Assembly (NCBI GenBank): GCA_030620095.1
Contig: JAUTXW010003818.1
Location: 300,001-364,000 of the forward strand
Length of the DNA stretch: 64,000 bases
From: Kuschelorhynchus macadamiae
Taxonomy: Eukaryota > Arthropoda > Insecta > Coleoptera > Curculionidae
Reading direction: 5' to 3'
Both the position numbers and the translations under genes were made by a program. The notes below the pieces were generated by a model. The model saw nothing but the letters and a program-made list of their open reading frames with translations. It did no database searches and was not told the origin of the DNA. Below, in pieces: positions 11,890 to 23,330 of the stretch (positions within the stretch are counted from its first letter, which is position 1; each line of letters begins with the position of its first letter).

Positions 11890-12670
11890 TACTACCGTGC
11901 AGCTGAAGTACATTTTTTTTTTAAATTCAATCTAAATTTAAAAGGCTATAACCAGCAAACAAAATTATTTGTTTATAAACGATCTTTTACATTTTGTAGA
12001 CTTATGTTCTGTTAATTTGTGGTATCTAGGTTTCAAGAGTTTCTTTGGTCTGTTATATACGAGGGGTAAAAACAAACGTATTTTGTTACAAGAAATTTGT
12101 CAAGAGCGAGAATTTCCAAATCTGAAATTATTTTGATGTTAAATATGTATCTACCTAATAAATGGGTAGGAAAAACACTAATTTCTCAAAATTTTGATAT
12201 CAGATTAATTTTTTTAATTCATTTTTTTTTTTTAATATTGGCAATTTTAATATTTTCCCTCAAAATTTAATACTCTCTTTAAAAAGTTTTTTTTTATTGT
12301 TTTAGCTTCCCTAAGGACGTTTTCAAAAAACATAAATTTTAAACGGAAATTGCCTTTCCGAGTGTTAATTTTACTTCAGGGGCGTACTAATTAACTTTTT
12401 CAGACCGTATTATATATTTCTTACTTTCTTAAATTAGACTTTGTCTCCTGAGTTATGTAAAGGGCATTTTTACTTTTCCTTGTTATTTTCGAAAAAACTG
12501 ACTTCAAACCTCAGGACTATTTTTTAATTTTATAGATTATTACTCCTAAAGTGAGTAATTTTGATTACCTTTTAAACCTAATTTCGTTAACATAAAAACA
12601 TTTAAATTATCAATTCTAGGCACTTTTTAAGTAAATTTATACCTAATTGAATGTTTCACCCGTTGCCCGT
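11890..12670. repeat. Left arm of a large inverted repeat
   Basis: Blocks such as TATATACGAGGG (near 12053), TTGTCAAGAG (12097), AAATTATTTTGAT (12125), GGGGCGTACTAATTAACTTT (12380) and AATTATCAATTCTAGGCACTTTTTAAG (12604) recur in reverse-complement order at 14905-15620. The arms are diverged with many indels. Boundaries are approximate. Confidence 0.7.
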
Positions 12671-12839
12671 TGGTCTCTAACTAATGAACGGTACTTTTTT
12701 TTTTAAATGAACCTTGCAAAATATATGCAGGTCAGAAAAAGCTACAATTTTAAATTATTTGCCGGTATGCGAAGTGCGACAAAAACACATTGCATATTAA
12801 AGTTAGATTTTTTAAATTAAATTCACTGTATTTTATTGT

Positions 12840-13120
12840 ATATTTTCAACCCTCCAATAAAAGTTAGATTAAACTTTAAATTATTCTATTAAATGTATTA
12901 ATGGTTGCCTATACCTAATGTCGGCATAGCTACACCCACTATAAAATACGAAAAACTATTGCATTTAGGCATACAGAACCCTAAATTGCAACTGAGAGTG
13001 TATTTTCTTGAAATTCAATTAAATTAAGTGATTTTTACGTTTTGTAGGCTTATACATTATTAATTTTTTTGTGCTATCTGAATAATTGAATGCAAGTATG
13101 GAACATAAAGGGAGCAATTT
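12840..13120. repeat. Third partial copy of the arm sequence
   Basis: ATTTTTACGTTTTGTAGGCT (about 13031) and neighbouring sequence match the outer part of the left arm (ATCTTTTACATTTTGTAGAC near 11982) in the same orientation. Upstream, AAAGTTAGATTAAAC (12859) and TTAATGGTTGCC (12899) match the outer part of the right arm. This is a direct partial duplicate about 1.05 kb downstream of the left arm. Confidence 0.45.
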
Positions 13121-13437
13121 TGATTAGTTCCTTAAAATTGTCAAGAAGAAACAAAACGAATTTTTTTAAATGCTTTTAATTTTTACCGGTTATATTTGAG
13201 GCGTCACATAACCAACATTAACACTTGCATTGCAAAATTTTCTTTAAAAAATTGCATTATTTAATTTTCTAACTTGACGTCTTGATCCCATTCATCAATC
13301 ATATGAATTTAAACACGATAATGTACGGTTTATGACTTTTTAAATATTTTAATCTTCCAAACTAATAATGTATCAGACTTGTATAAATGACAGTGAGGTA
13401 AAGACTAAAGATATCAATGCTTGCATTACGTAAAATA
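13121..13437. other. Spacer before mariner relic
   Basis: AT-rich sequence inside the large inverted repeat. Nothing is recognised. Confidence 0.4.
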
Positions 13438-14557
13438 CCCTGTATGAATTCTGATATAAAATTTAAACTCTTTGTTCATTTCTTTGCTCTTTCTTAGTTT
13501 GCATTATTCTCGTATCTATCACAGTTTTCGACTTATTTGCAATAATCGATACATTGCATCGATGCCATGTAGGCGAAATTAAGCAAGAAATTAAGAAACG
13601 GGTTTTACTTTAAATCAACCGACATGATAATGAACAATCAGATAAAATTATTACAGTTAAATTAAAAATAAAACAAAATTATAAAAGTTGTTGAAAATGT
13701 CCGCCTCTTGTTAGAATGCAAAAATCAAGTCTTCGCCTCATGGACTGACGGACTCTGTCAAATATTCCAGGAGTATTGCGAATGATGTCGCATGAAGCTA
13801 TTATTCTGTTTCTTAAATCTTCTTCTGTCTGGATTGGGGTATGATACATTAATGTTTTGAGGTGTCCCCAGAAAAAGAAATCCGGGCTATTCAGATCTGA
13901 AGATCTAGGGGCCATGGCTGAGATCCCCCTCGCCCTATCCAACGGTTGTTAAAATTATTATTTAGGAACTCCCTCACCTCTATGCTGAAATGTGCTGATG
14001 CACCATCGTGTATGAACCACATTTGATTTCTCAGAAGAATTGGCACGTCTTCTAGCAATACCGGGAGTTCGTCTTCGAGAAATTGACGATAATATCATCC
14101 GTTTAGTCTTGCTGGCAGGAAAAATGGACCTACCAAATAATCTCCAATAATTTCAGCCCACACATTTACTGAAAATTGTTGCTGGAAATTATTTTCATGT
14201 ATCGAATGCGGATTCTCTTCTGCCCAAAAATGATTGTTTTTGTTTTTTGTGATGAATTTCTGCTTATTCTTGATTTGTGAATTCAACCATCATTAAACAA
14301 CTCGAAACAACTACGTAAACGTCAAACAAAAAAATATTTCTTACAAAATGTCAGATTAAAGAACAGAATTAACAAATGACCTGGCTCAGCCTACTACTTT
14401 TTTTCCAATTTCATTATTTAGCCTACACTTAATTTGCATTTATGGCAATTATTGCAAATAAATCGGAAACTGTGATAGATACGAGAATAATGCAAAATAC
14501 GAAAGAGCTAAAGAAATGAACAAAGAGTTTAAATTTTATATCAGAATTCATACAGGC
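13438..14557 (-). mobile_element. Decayed mariner with about 105-bp TIRs
   Basis: The left end (CCCTGTATGAATTCTGATAT, after TA at 13436-13437) is matched by the reverse complement of the right end. Similarity runs about 105 bp on each side (13438-13545 and 14450-14557), through ATTATTCTCGTATCTATCAC. The right TA is no longer present. The element is about 1.1 kb and encloses a minus-strand transposase fragment. It sits inside the 11.9-15.6 kb inverted repeat but its own repeats are separate from those arms. Confidence 0.8.
13679..14290 (-). pseudogene. Decayed mariner transposase (C-terminal part)
   Basis: The minus strand carries the catalytic-core remainder of a mariner-type transposase. 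In order these are the linker region (NPHSIHENN, then NVWAEIIGDYLVGPFFLP), a region where the second motif is degraded (W-IHDGASAHF, read across frames near 14000), and the C-terminal block (SPDFFFWGHLKTLMY, then RRRLDFCILTRGGHFQQLL). Only the last 87 codons (13679-13942) stay in one open frame. The N-terminal DNA-binding domain and first catalytic motif are absent. The WGHLK motif and C-terminal layout are close to those of the intact transposase at 22 kb, so both belong to the same broad group. Confidence 0.8.
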
Positions 14558-14904
14558 AAAAAAAGTTCCGCAAGATAAACTTGTAGGTGGTGCAAAAAAT
14601 GTAACACCCTGTATACTACCATCCACGATTTTAATATTTTATCGTAGAGGTTCTTAAAAAATAATACATGTTCTAAATTTGAACTAATTGTCTCAGAAGG
14701 AACTGGAAAAAAACGCAAAAAAACGAGAAAAAACTTGAAACTTTGACATCCTGTATAACGAAAATGGTGCGTTTTTGACCATGTATATATTCGCATTTTT
14801 TCCCTATTTTGTCGAGAACTATTACCCCCTGAAATATATTCACGACATTAATTAACTCCCTGTATATAAACTGTAAATTTATGTTTTTTTTATTTATACT
14901 AATA
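14558..14904. other. Spacer with short transposon-end words
   Basis: Several CCCTGTATA-like words (14606, 14751, 14861) resemble mariner/MITE termini, but I cannot pair them. The overlapping minus-strand open frames here are not gene-like. Confidence 0.4.
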
Positions 14905-15620
14905 AAAAAGCTATACATATTTAATTAGATACATCTTTCCTTAAGAAGTGCCTAAAATTGATAATTTTTAAAAAATTATCTGTATTAAAAAAATTCTGCG
15001 TTAATCAAAAATGCTCTGTTTATGTTTAATGTTCGCAACACTTTAAAATCACATTTTCATAAATTGTGAAGCAAAGCTAAAATACCCGTTACAGGATTCA
15101 AGAGATAGAGTCTGATTTAAGAAAATAAAAAGATATATTTTGGTTGAAAAAAGTTGATTAGTACGCCCCCGGCGTTTTTTGATGTTTATTGAAGTTGTCC
15201 AATAAAAATCTAAAAACGTTTAAAATGTTAGTATTTTAATAAGTGATTTATTTAGAAAGGAGAATGTTGGAAAAAATTCATATTTTAAAGAAAAAAAATT
15301 ACTTCTCAAAAAATAAATCAGATATTAAAAATGTGTGTAATTAATTGTATTTTTATAGATTATTTATTAAGTAGATAGAAGTAAGAAGTAGTGGAAGTAT
15401 ACACATTTCAATCAAAATAATTTCAGGTTTGCAAATTCTCTTGACAAAACTCACGTAAAAATACTACTTTTGTTCTATCCCTCGTATATATCATATAAAA
15501 CTCAGCATCCACAAAAATTGTAATTAAACGTAAACCTAAAAAATGTAAAAAACGTAGGCAAGTGCAAGCAAACCATTCAAACTAAAGTTGAATTTTTAAA
15601 TGCATTGGCTTTAAAAGCCA
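14905..15620. repeat. Right arm of a large inverted repeat
   Basis: The reverse complement aligns in order with the left arm at 11890-12670. Landmarks on the minus strand are AAATTATCAATTTTAGGCAC (about 14970), GGGGCGTACTAATCAACTTT (about 15160), TTGTCAAGAG (15450) and TATATACGAGGG (15490). The arms flank about 2.2 kb that includes the 13.4-kb mariner relic. Confidence 0.7.
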
Positions 15621-15849
15621 ACGCCTGGGGAGACCTTAATTAAAAAAATCGCGATCATTTTATAAATGCCATTTTTTTTAATGATTTATTTGTGCCAGGT
15701 AATTGAAAAACATATAAATACAAATATTACAATTCAATATTTTCTATGTAAAAGAAACACACTAAAACTAGAAAAAAGGTAACGGTAAGTATTTTGATTA
15801 CTGAGTTCAATCCCACCCCACGTTTAATAGTTTTGAAATGTTTTTTAAA

Positions 15850-16919
15850 TTATTCTTATTTAAGATTTTGTATTTCATAAGGAATATTATTATAAATTAT
15901 AGACCATATATATTTAAAAGAAGATCTATATTTTTTTGTTTGTTGAACAGGAATTTCCAAGTTATTTTGATTCCTAGTATCTAAATTATGAATATTATTT
16001 GGAAATTGAATATTTTCATGTAAATAGTCAGGCAATTTGTTTAAAATTATTTTATGGATAAAACATAATAAGTAGATTTCGCGTCTAAATTCTAATTTAG
16101 TTAACTTAAGTCTATTAAAAATTGGAGATATATGATCATATTTTGTAAGACTAGTTGATACCTGATACAATTATTATGTAAAATCTGTAATTTAAGTTTA
16201 TCATTAGAACTGACACTTTTATTATAAATTATATTACAATAATCACGGCCACTTAGAACTAAAGAATCAAGTTTTAGGTTAGTGTTAGTATTTAAAAAAT
16301 CTTTAAAATTGTATTAAATTCTTAGTTTAAAATATGCATTTTAACGATTTTCTCATATGGTCAATAAAATTTAAATTTTGATCAAAAACAACACCAAGAT
16401 TTCTCATTAAAGTAACTAAAGGAGTAGCATAACTCTCATGAGTAATTTTAAAATTAGAATTTATTTCAACAAGCAAATTTTTTGTACCAGTTAATAATAA
16501 TTTAGATTTATTTACATTCGTTTTTAATCCATAGTTTTTAATGTTTTTACATATAGTAAAAAGGTCTTCATTTATTAAATTAACAAAATGTATTATATTT
16601 TCAAAATCAATTTTATGATAAATTTACACCTGCAAATGCTAAAAGCTTACCATGTTTAATTGATAAATAAAAATCAAACGTATATATAAAAAAAGTAGTG
16701 GGGCAAGTACCGACCTTTGAGGCACTTCTTTATGTATCGATAGCATATTAAAAGTGTCAAATTTGTATTCGTTAGAAATTCTAGTAAACTGATTACGGTT
16801 AGAAAGGTAATTAATAAACCATTGACGGGTTTTGCCACTGAAACCTATGTATATAAATTTAGCTAAAAGCATCTCATGATTTAAAGAATTAAAAGCTTTA
16901 ACTAAATCAAGTAATATTA
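15850..16919 (-). pseudogene. Non-LTR retrotransposon relic, RT and C-terminal part
   Basis: The minus strand shows the order of a Jockey/CR1-like LINE reverse transcriptase: VILLDLVKAF (16891-16920), an INYLSNRNQ block, the KEVPQRSVLAPLLFLY motif (normally VPQGSVLGPLLF, about 16692-16740), a destroyed active site where FADDTNL would be expected (reads FAGVNL near 16620-16640), and the C-terminal domain (LEFRREIYLLCFIHKI, then IPYEIQNLK, 15856-16170). It is 5'-truncated and full of stops and frameshifts. It once reverse-transcribed its own RNA; it is now dead. A hAT element separates it from its upstream piece at 18297. Confidence 0.8.
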
Positions 16920-16927
16920 CATTAGTA

Positions 16928-18288
16928 CAGTAACGGCTCGACAGGAGCGGCAGGGTCGGCCGGGCCGTACCAGAAAATATACAGGGAAAATTCTCTTTTT
17001 AAGAAAGTAAATATTTTTCAAAAATAATTTTGCAAACATCCTAAAAACTCTCAACACCAAAATGTAGTTTATTATTTTCTGGGCACATAGCAAAATAGGT
17101 AGGAATCTCTATTATAATCGCTTGACTAACATACAAATAACGTTATTAACCGCAGTCCGCGGGCCACCGTCTACAGATATTCTAATATATTTATTCTAAA
17201 AAGACGGAGGCTCGGCCAGCCGATCCATCATCTCACATGCTAGACTTCATGTATTAATTCACGCGGTATGATGTTCACCGTAAGTTATATCACCCAACAC
17301 GCACCGGCCCGTCTTTATGTGGCCGTATCCCCGGAATTTTTCTTATTTGAACCCTACCACTTTGCAGGCATTAATTGTAATTATTATAAAATAATACTAC
17401 ATATTTTTAAATTAATTTTAGTTAGTTCTTTACTTTAGTCATGATTAATGATGGTTAGTATATTATATTGGCAATTTTTACTCCATGTTACATGTTGAAA
17501 TCAGCGGAAATGAATATTTTGAAATATCATTTGCAATTTGTTTTAGAAGTCGGCCGGCCGCATCGTGGTTCTTGCTGAACAATATGCTTTTTTGGTTTTG
17601 TATGTAGCTTTCACTTTGTTTGGCAGCAATTTTATTTTCCTTTTGAGGCAAGCTACATTAAAATTTGAAAAAAATAAATTGACTGACTAAAGCGTGCTAC
17701 TATAATTTTTTTCTTATTTATTAAATTTATACTCGAGCTTAGATCTGCTATATAAAGGTTGGTACCTACCTAATTATCACTGAAGAAATAAACGGAAAAA
17801 AATAAAAAACTAGTATTTGACCATATTGGCCTTCAGGACCATTTTAGGAAACCTTTCTAGGGGGGAGGGGATTAATTTAAAAAAGTTTGTTAACATATTT
17901 TATTATAAATGGTACGAGAACAACATAAATACCTATATTTTTTATCATACTTTTGGAATAAGTGAAAAAAACAGCCTCTAATTAATAGTTAAAGAATAAG
18001 GTCCAATTTTTTCCTGCAGCAAATTTATTAATTACATTGTTTATATTTACATCGATACTCTACCTATTGATATGCAAAACACCCAATCCAACAGGTCGCT
18101 CTTGTGCTATAGTGTTTTGTAGCGAAGTTTTTAATCGTAATTTTCACGGAAAAATGTAAATTATACATGATATTTGACCGGTCTGGGCGGAGGGAGGGGG
18201 GAATTACCTCACTACCCCTTCACCGTAAAACCGCTCTTGATTGGTGAGCCTCGGCCGACCCTAAATTTTAGAATACGAGCCGTCACTT
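16928..18288. mobile_element. Non-autonomous hAT-like element inserted in the LINE
   Basis: The left terminus CAGTAACGGCTCG pairs with the reverse-complemented right terminus AAGTGACGGCTCG, and similarity continues through GGGTCGGCCG. The flanking 8-mers CATTAGTA (16920-16927) and CTTTAGTA (18289-18296) agree at 7 of 8 positions, as expected for an old hAT insertion. CGGCCG-rich words recur in the interior (about 17215, 17555, 18250), perhaps transposase-binding sites. I find no transposase coding in its 1361 bp. Confidence 0.75.
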
Positions 18289-18296
18289 CTTTAGTA

Positions 18297-18385
18297 GCAA
18301 ATCAAGTATCCCAATTTTCTAAACTTTTAATTTAGTAAGTAACGTAGTGGTGCTAGTTTTTTTTAATAATTGGTACGACTTGGCA
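18297..18385 (-). pseudogene. Upstream piece of the LINE relic
   Basis: Past the hAT insertion, the minus strand reads KTSTTTLLTKL (about 18325-18360), which matches the 'STTTALL' block that lies just upstream of the catalytic LDL.KAF motif in this kind of reverse transcriptase. It leads in frame-compatible order, across the insertion, into ATNVILLDLVKAF. Similarity cannot be followed beyond about 18385. Confidence 0.6.
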
Positions 18386-20899
18386 TAAAAATACAGCTGC
18401 TACAGCAAGCACTAGGGTGGTTTTAAACTCATCGCAAAAACAATGCCAAAACAGTTATCTTATTAAGCTAACAATTACAGTTATTTGAGAAAAGCTGAAA
18501 TTTATGTAAGGTAAATTATGTATTGTAAATGTATCAAACAAATGGTTAAAACGCACTTTCAAGTGACTACCATCTGGTCAAGTGTAATAAATGTATCAAT
18601 TTTTAAACGCACACGGTTCGTTGAACCACCATCCTGAATATGAGTATGCATAGCTAAAATCTAATCTTCAGTGAACATATTTGTTTAACTTTTAACCGGA
18701 CAAAATAATATACTATAAATCAAGATGAGACGAGACGAACACCTGATCTCTCGTCTCATCTCGACCAAAATTTCGAGATTGGAATGAAATGAGATTAGCC
18801 AAAATTGAGAAGAGATGAGATGAAGCCCTAATCACGTCGCACGGTATCACTACAACCAATTCTTTACATTTTCTCACATATTAATAACTTATTATTTATT
18901 AATAACGTGGTGATTGGATAACCCACTCCTTTAAATTATCAACTCGGTTTAAAAAATATCTTGTTCTGCCTAATGCACGGTAAGTGAGGCATTTTAATTT
19001 GACACGAAGCCATCTTCTGACGAAGAATAATAAACCACCGTGAGTATTATGCCTATGTAAGTCTTTTAAGAAGTTTGTTGCAATCCGGAAATACACCGTA
19101 GGTCCCTCGTGCCTGTGGCAATATTTCTAAAAGATATGCCATGACAGCCGCTAAAAGTTGGGTTTACTTTCACAAATCAGGCCCAGCCCTGAATATTATT
19201 CAGATAATATGGAAAGCAACCACTTCTACGCGTATAACCGTTAACAGTCTTGACTTTATCTAAAGAAAAACTATTTGCATTAATGGTGATCTAAGCAACA
19301 CAATGAAGGTTGCCTAACTGGAGCAGTAGAACATCGAAGAATTATGAACGATCTACTATTTCGTATGCCTGATAAACTAAAACACTGCTAGTTACGACCT
19401 TAGTTATGACCTTGTGATGCCGATCCTAGACTCAACAACTAGACCCCGCGTTTCATATTGTGGATTTAGCTACTTATAACCCAAATTTGTTCAAGCTAAA
19501 ATATCAGACGCATAGCATTTTTGCAATTTTCTGCCTCTACTACTTTAGCAACGACAGGACTGGGCTAAAATACAAGAGCGGTAAGGAATGTCATAATTAA
19601 TCACGTATCAGTTTATCAGACGCACAGCAATGAACATAAAATCTGGGTCGAGGAACACAGGACTATCTGTTTTACAGATACTTTCATGGATTCTGTTCTA
19701 ACAAGTTGGCCTGTAGCCATGGTGAGTTATTTATTAATGCCTGTCAAAGAGACACGAGCATCGACCCCCACGCATCCTTCCACCGCCTAGCTATAAACAT
19801 CAAGGATCTCCCACTTTGTTCATTCTGTCATTCCAAGAGTGTTTTCAGGGTCCGGTAAACTATCCTGACAGACGATTTTTGCATATTTTTTTTTTTCCAG
19901 CAAGTATCCATTTGCAATATTACATTTCAAAAATAAAATTTGCGGGATATGCAAGAGTTTTCTTAAAAAAAAAAATTATTAAAAGTCACAATTTAACAGC
20001 CTTAAAACGAAAAATTTAACAATGTTGCCAGATTTTAGATTTACCAATTTGTTAAAGGAAATGAAATGATCAATTGAAAATTATTTGCACAACAGAATTG
20101 TAATTATTTATTGTTATTATTATAGTTTTAATGAAGGTTTTATTGACGAACCTGGGCTAACCTAACGTTAGTGGGACAGATTTACCTAACAATATAGTTT
20201 TTGTTACAGAAACATCCCCCTTTCAATATAGACTCGGAATTCGGTTGGCGTGCTACCGCGCGCTTTCTTTACAGAAAATATAATACCCAATATTTTATTC
20301 GGTAAACTTTAGACATTACCGAGTAAGAAAAAACCTCAACCCTCTGTTTAACTAATATTCTCACTCTTCGCGACGATATCTCATTGATAAGGCAAGGTGG
20401 CTTACTGTAGATGACCATACCGATTGAACAAAAGGGTACAAATAAAACCTAAGGCAGTTTATTAATTTGAACATTTTTTATTAATGCTAAGTTCCAATCG
20501 CATGCATGCATCAATGCGTTATCAGTATTTATTTAATAAGATAATATTTTAGTATCCCTATTGTAGATATAACAAATTAAATATAAACATTACCGGTTTT
20601 GATAAATATATCAATAATTCTACCTATGATACTCTAACTTTTCCATATTTATTTATAATTTCAAGATAAAATATCCGTCTTCAAATATTAAAAGAATTTA
20701 TATGTTATCTATACAGTTAATAGGTCTATGAAAAATAAGTAAACAGGATTTATTAATATAATAATATAAAAGACACAAAAAATGTCTGTACTACCATGAT
20801 CTGAAGAGATTCAGAAGATCAAGAGCAACTGGGTAGTTTATAAAAATTAAAAAAGTTTTATTTGTACATATATAATATTATATTATATTATAAGCCACT
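18386..20899. other. Spacer, mostly unique-looking
   Basis: No gene is recognised. An imperfect palindromic, GAGAC/GTCTC-rich patch is at 18720-18830. The minus-strand frame at 18899-19096 is not similar to a family I know. The segment 19100-19860 has mixed base composition and no repeats by eye. 20460-20900 is AT-rich. If host non-coding sequence survives in this half of the window, this is a likely place. Confidence 0.35.
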
Positions 20900-21417
20900 A
20901 GCATCATTTATGTTAAACCAAATTATTACCGGGTTAAATATTACTGCACTTTTATTAAAAAATGAAGAATCTACTCAATAACTTTTTGTTCAAAAATAAA
21001 AATCAATATGATTTTGATATTGATTTGAATTTGGAAAATGCTTCCAACAAAGTCTTAGGAATAACCTGAAGTCCAACAAATGACAAATTTTCTCTTTTAC
21101 TTCCAAAATGTTTTATACCTATGACTGAAAGAAATATCTTGTCTATTATAACACAAAGGTAAGATCTCTTCGGCTTTATCGGCTCTGATATTTTCAGTGC
21201 CAAAATTTTCATTTAAGAGATTTTGAAAGCCAAAAATTACTGGAATGAGGTTTTATCTGACCATTTAATTTCGAAGTGGAACGAATTTTCCTCAACATTC
21301 CCTAAATTATTGGAAGTTAAAATTCCTCGACAATTTTTCTCTCGTTCTAAATGTGGTAAAATTGAATTTTTTGGATCCTCCGATGCAAGTGAAAAAGCCC
21401 ATGGTGGCTTGTCTGTA
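20900..21417 (+). pseudogene. BEL/Pao retrotransposon pol relic, upstream part
   Basis: Across several stops the plus strand carries the connector between reverse transcriptase and RNase H of a BEL/Pao element. In order these are NKVLGIT (about 21035), MTERNILSIITQR (about 21120), DLFGFIGS-D (about 21168), a KNYWNEVLSDHLISKWNEF block (21229-21285), KIPRQFF (about 21320), and the RNase H start SDASEKAHGG (about 21378-21407). It ends exactly at the TA where the mariner element is inserted and resumes at 23800. Only 21223-21415 is open in one frame. The relic is non-functional. The upstream limit is uncertain. Confidence 0.75.
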
Positions 21418-21887
21418 CAGGCTGTTTCAAATTCGATGCTCATCATTGGGATCTTCTAAACCGTAAGAGCTAGATGGGTAGTTTAAATTTGGCAAAGTTG
21501 CGCATTTTAGAGCCCAATCGAATGCCGCTGAGAAAATAAAAATATTCCGAACCATTTCGAAGAAATCCGAAAAAAACCGAAATTGACGATTTTTGAATTT
21601 ATTTTTTTGCGACTTTATTTTGGCAGATAAAAAAAAACTAAGACCACATTCTTATTGTAGTTTTTTTCTCCTCTACAAAATGGCGTTGTCAGATTTTTAA
21701 TCCGACGTTTCGTCCTTCGTGGCCTATCATCAACTTTCTAAATTTAAATACGGACCTGGATTTTTTTTTTACTTTTTTAAAAGCATTTTTAATTCTGATT
21801 AAAATGATATGTAACACGTGTGTGAAATAGTTTTAGATAGTGGAAAAAAAGCTAATTAATAATATAAAATAAGGTGGCCATGGATTT
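21418..21887 (+). repeat. Left terminal inverted repeat of mariner
   Basis: About 470 bp, mirrored at 23331-23799. The inner boundary is GGTGGCCATGGATTT. Most Tc1/mariner elements have TIRs under 100 bp; long ones occur in several subfamilies. The repeat probably contains the transposase-binding sites and the promoter. Confidence 0.9.
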
Positions 21888-21988
21888 CTGACATTTATGA
21901 TTCTTATTTTTCTTGCGCTTGGAAACCATTTTCAAATATTATCAATAATTTAATAATTTTATTAAAAAGTCTACTTTTTAAAAGAAAA

Positions 21989-23165
21989 ATGATATTTTCA
22001 AATTCAGATAAATGTGATATGCTTCGTATTTACTACCTTGAGAATCGAAACAGCATAGCCGCAAGTGAAAGATATTTGATTGAGTACCCCGAACGGCCCC
22101 AGCCGCATTATACAATTTTTAACAGAATTGAAAGGCAATTACGACCTGAAGGAAATTTTGCTAAGAAAAGAAATAATTATGGATTGCGGACTACTGAAGA
22201 AGAAGTAAACGCTGTGTTAAATTCTGTAAGTTTATTATCCTGGAACGGCAATGTTCGCAATGAATTCAAGCAAAAGATACCTATTCGTTTACAACAATGG
22301 CTAGCTTTAATTTTGATTGATTTGATTAATTTGATTCTAGGTTAATGAAAATCCAAGAATTTCGACCAGGCAGATTGGCAGGGATTTAAATAATATGCCC
22401 CACGTGAAAGTGTGGAGGACATTAAAAGCCGCCCATTATAGGCCCTTTAAAATCCACACAAGTCAGTTTTTGATGCCCGGTGATCCAGAAAGGCGACTAA
22501 ATTTTTGTAATTGGCTTAATTTGGCATTGCAAGAAGATCCGGATATTACAAACAAGATCATTTGGACTGACGAATCCTCATTTAGCTCGTGTGGAATGTT
22601 TAATAGACACAACGAGCATGTGTGGTCTATCAATAATCCTCGCGAGAACATACCAATCCGGGGCAAAGGTAGAAACTCTATTAATGTATGGAGTGGACTG
22701 TGTCGGAACAGACTGTTAGGGCCCATTTTGTTTGAAGGAGCCCTAACAGGTCAGCGCTACCTGGAGATGCTCACAGGTCCTATATTAGACTTTCTTGACG
22801 ACTACCCGCTTAATGAACTGCAGCAGCTGTGGTGGCAACAGGACGGAGCTCCAGCTCATAACGCGGGTATCGTCACCAATTACCTAAATACAGTTTTCCC
22901 TGAAAAATGGATAGGTAATAGAGGAGTTGTTTTATGGCCAGCGAGAAGCCCGGACTTGGCTCCCCATGACTTTTTTCTGTGGGGTCATCTAAAAGACTTG
23001 GTTTATAAAACTCCACCAAACGACATTAATCTTTTAAGACAATCGTTAGAACGCACAATGGAGAGAGTGCCAGGCCGCATGATCCAGCGAGCTATAAATA
23101 AAGTTCCTGCGCGCATTCAAATGTGCATCCAACAACAAGGAAATTTGTTTGAACACCTCATTTAA
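21989..23165 (+). CDS. Mariner (DD41D) transposase, two exons
   Basis: Exon 1 is 21989-22225 (79 codons) and exon 2 is 22341-23165 (274 codons plus stop), giving 353 residues, typical of the Tc1/mariner family. The enzyme cuts the element out and inserts it at TA. Residues 1-130 form the helix-turn-helix DNA-binding region (for example ISTRQIGRDLNN near 86-97). The catalytic aspartates are D156 (WTDESSF), D247 (QQDGAPAH) and D289 (DLAPHDFFLWGHLK). The 41 residues between the last two place it in the DD41D group (rosa-like) rather than classic DD34D mariners. No stop or frameshift occurs in either exon. The start is the first ATG of the exon-1 frame, about 100 bp inside the left TIR. No RNA evidence is available, so splicing is inferred. 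Confidence 0.88.
22226..22340 (+). other. Intron in mariner transposase
   Basis: The 115-bp interval begins GTAAGTTTAT and ends TTGATTCTAG. Removing it joins the exon-1 frame directly to VNENPRISTRQ in exon 2 and restores one open frame. Its length is not a multiple of three. Retention would end translation at 22345 after 118 residues, leaving only part of the DNA-binding domain. Confidence 0.85.
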
Positions 23166-23330
23166 ATCATTATTTTTATTTATTAACATAAAATAAATTG
23201 TTACTATTAGACTTTTGTTACTATTTTATTTTAAAAATAGGTAATTTTTTTCTTTGTTACTATTTTTTTTATAAAGTAAACTAGATTAACAATATTATAA
23301 AATTATTAAATTTAATGAAATACTTGAGAA

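Noticed and set aside
18720..18830. hAT-like element with GAGACGAG palindromes
   Set aside because: Palindromic words are present but no paired termini or flanking duplication could be defined.
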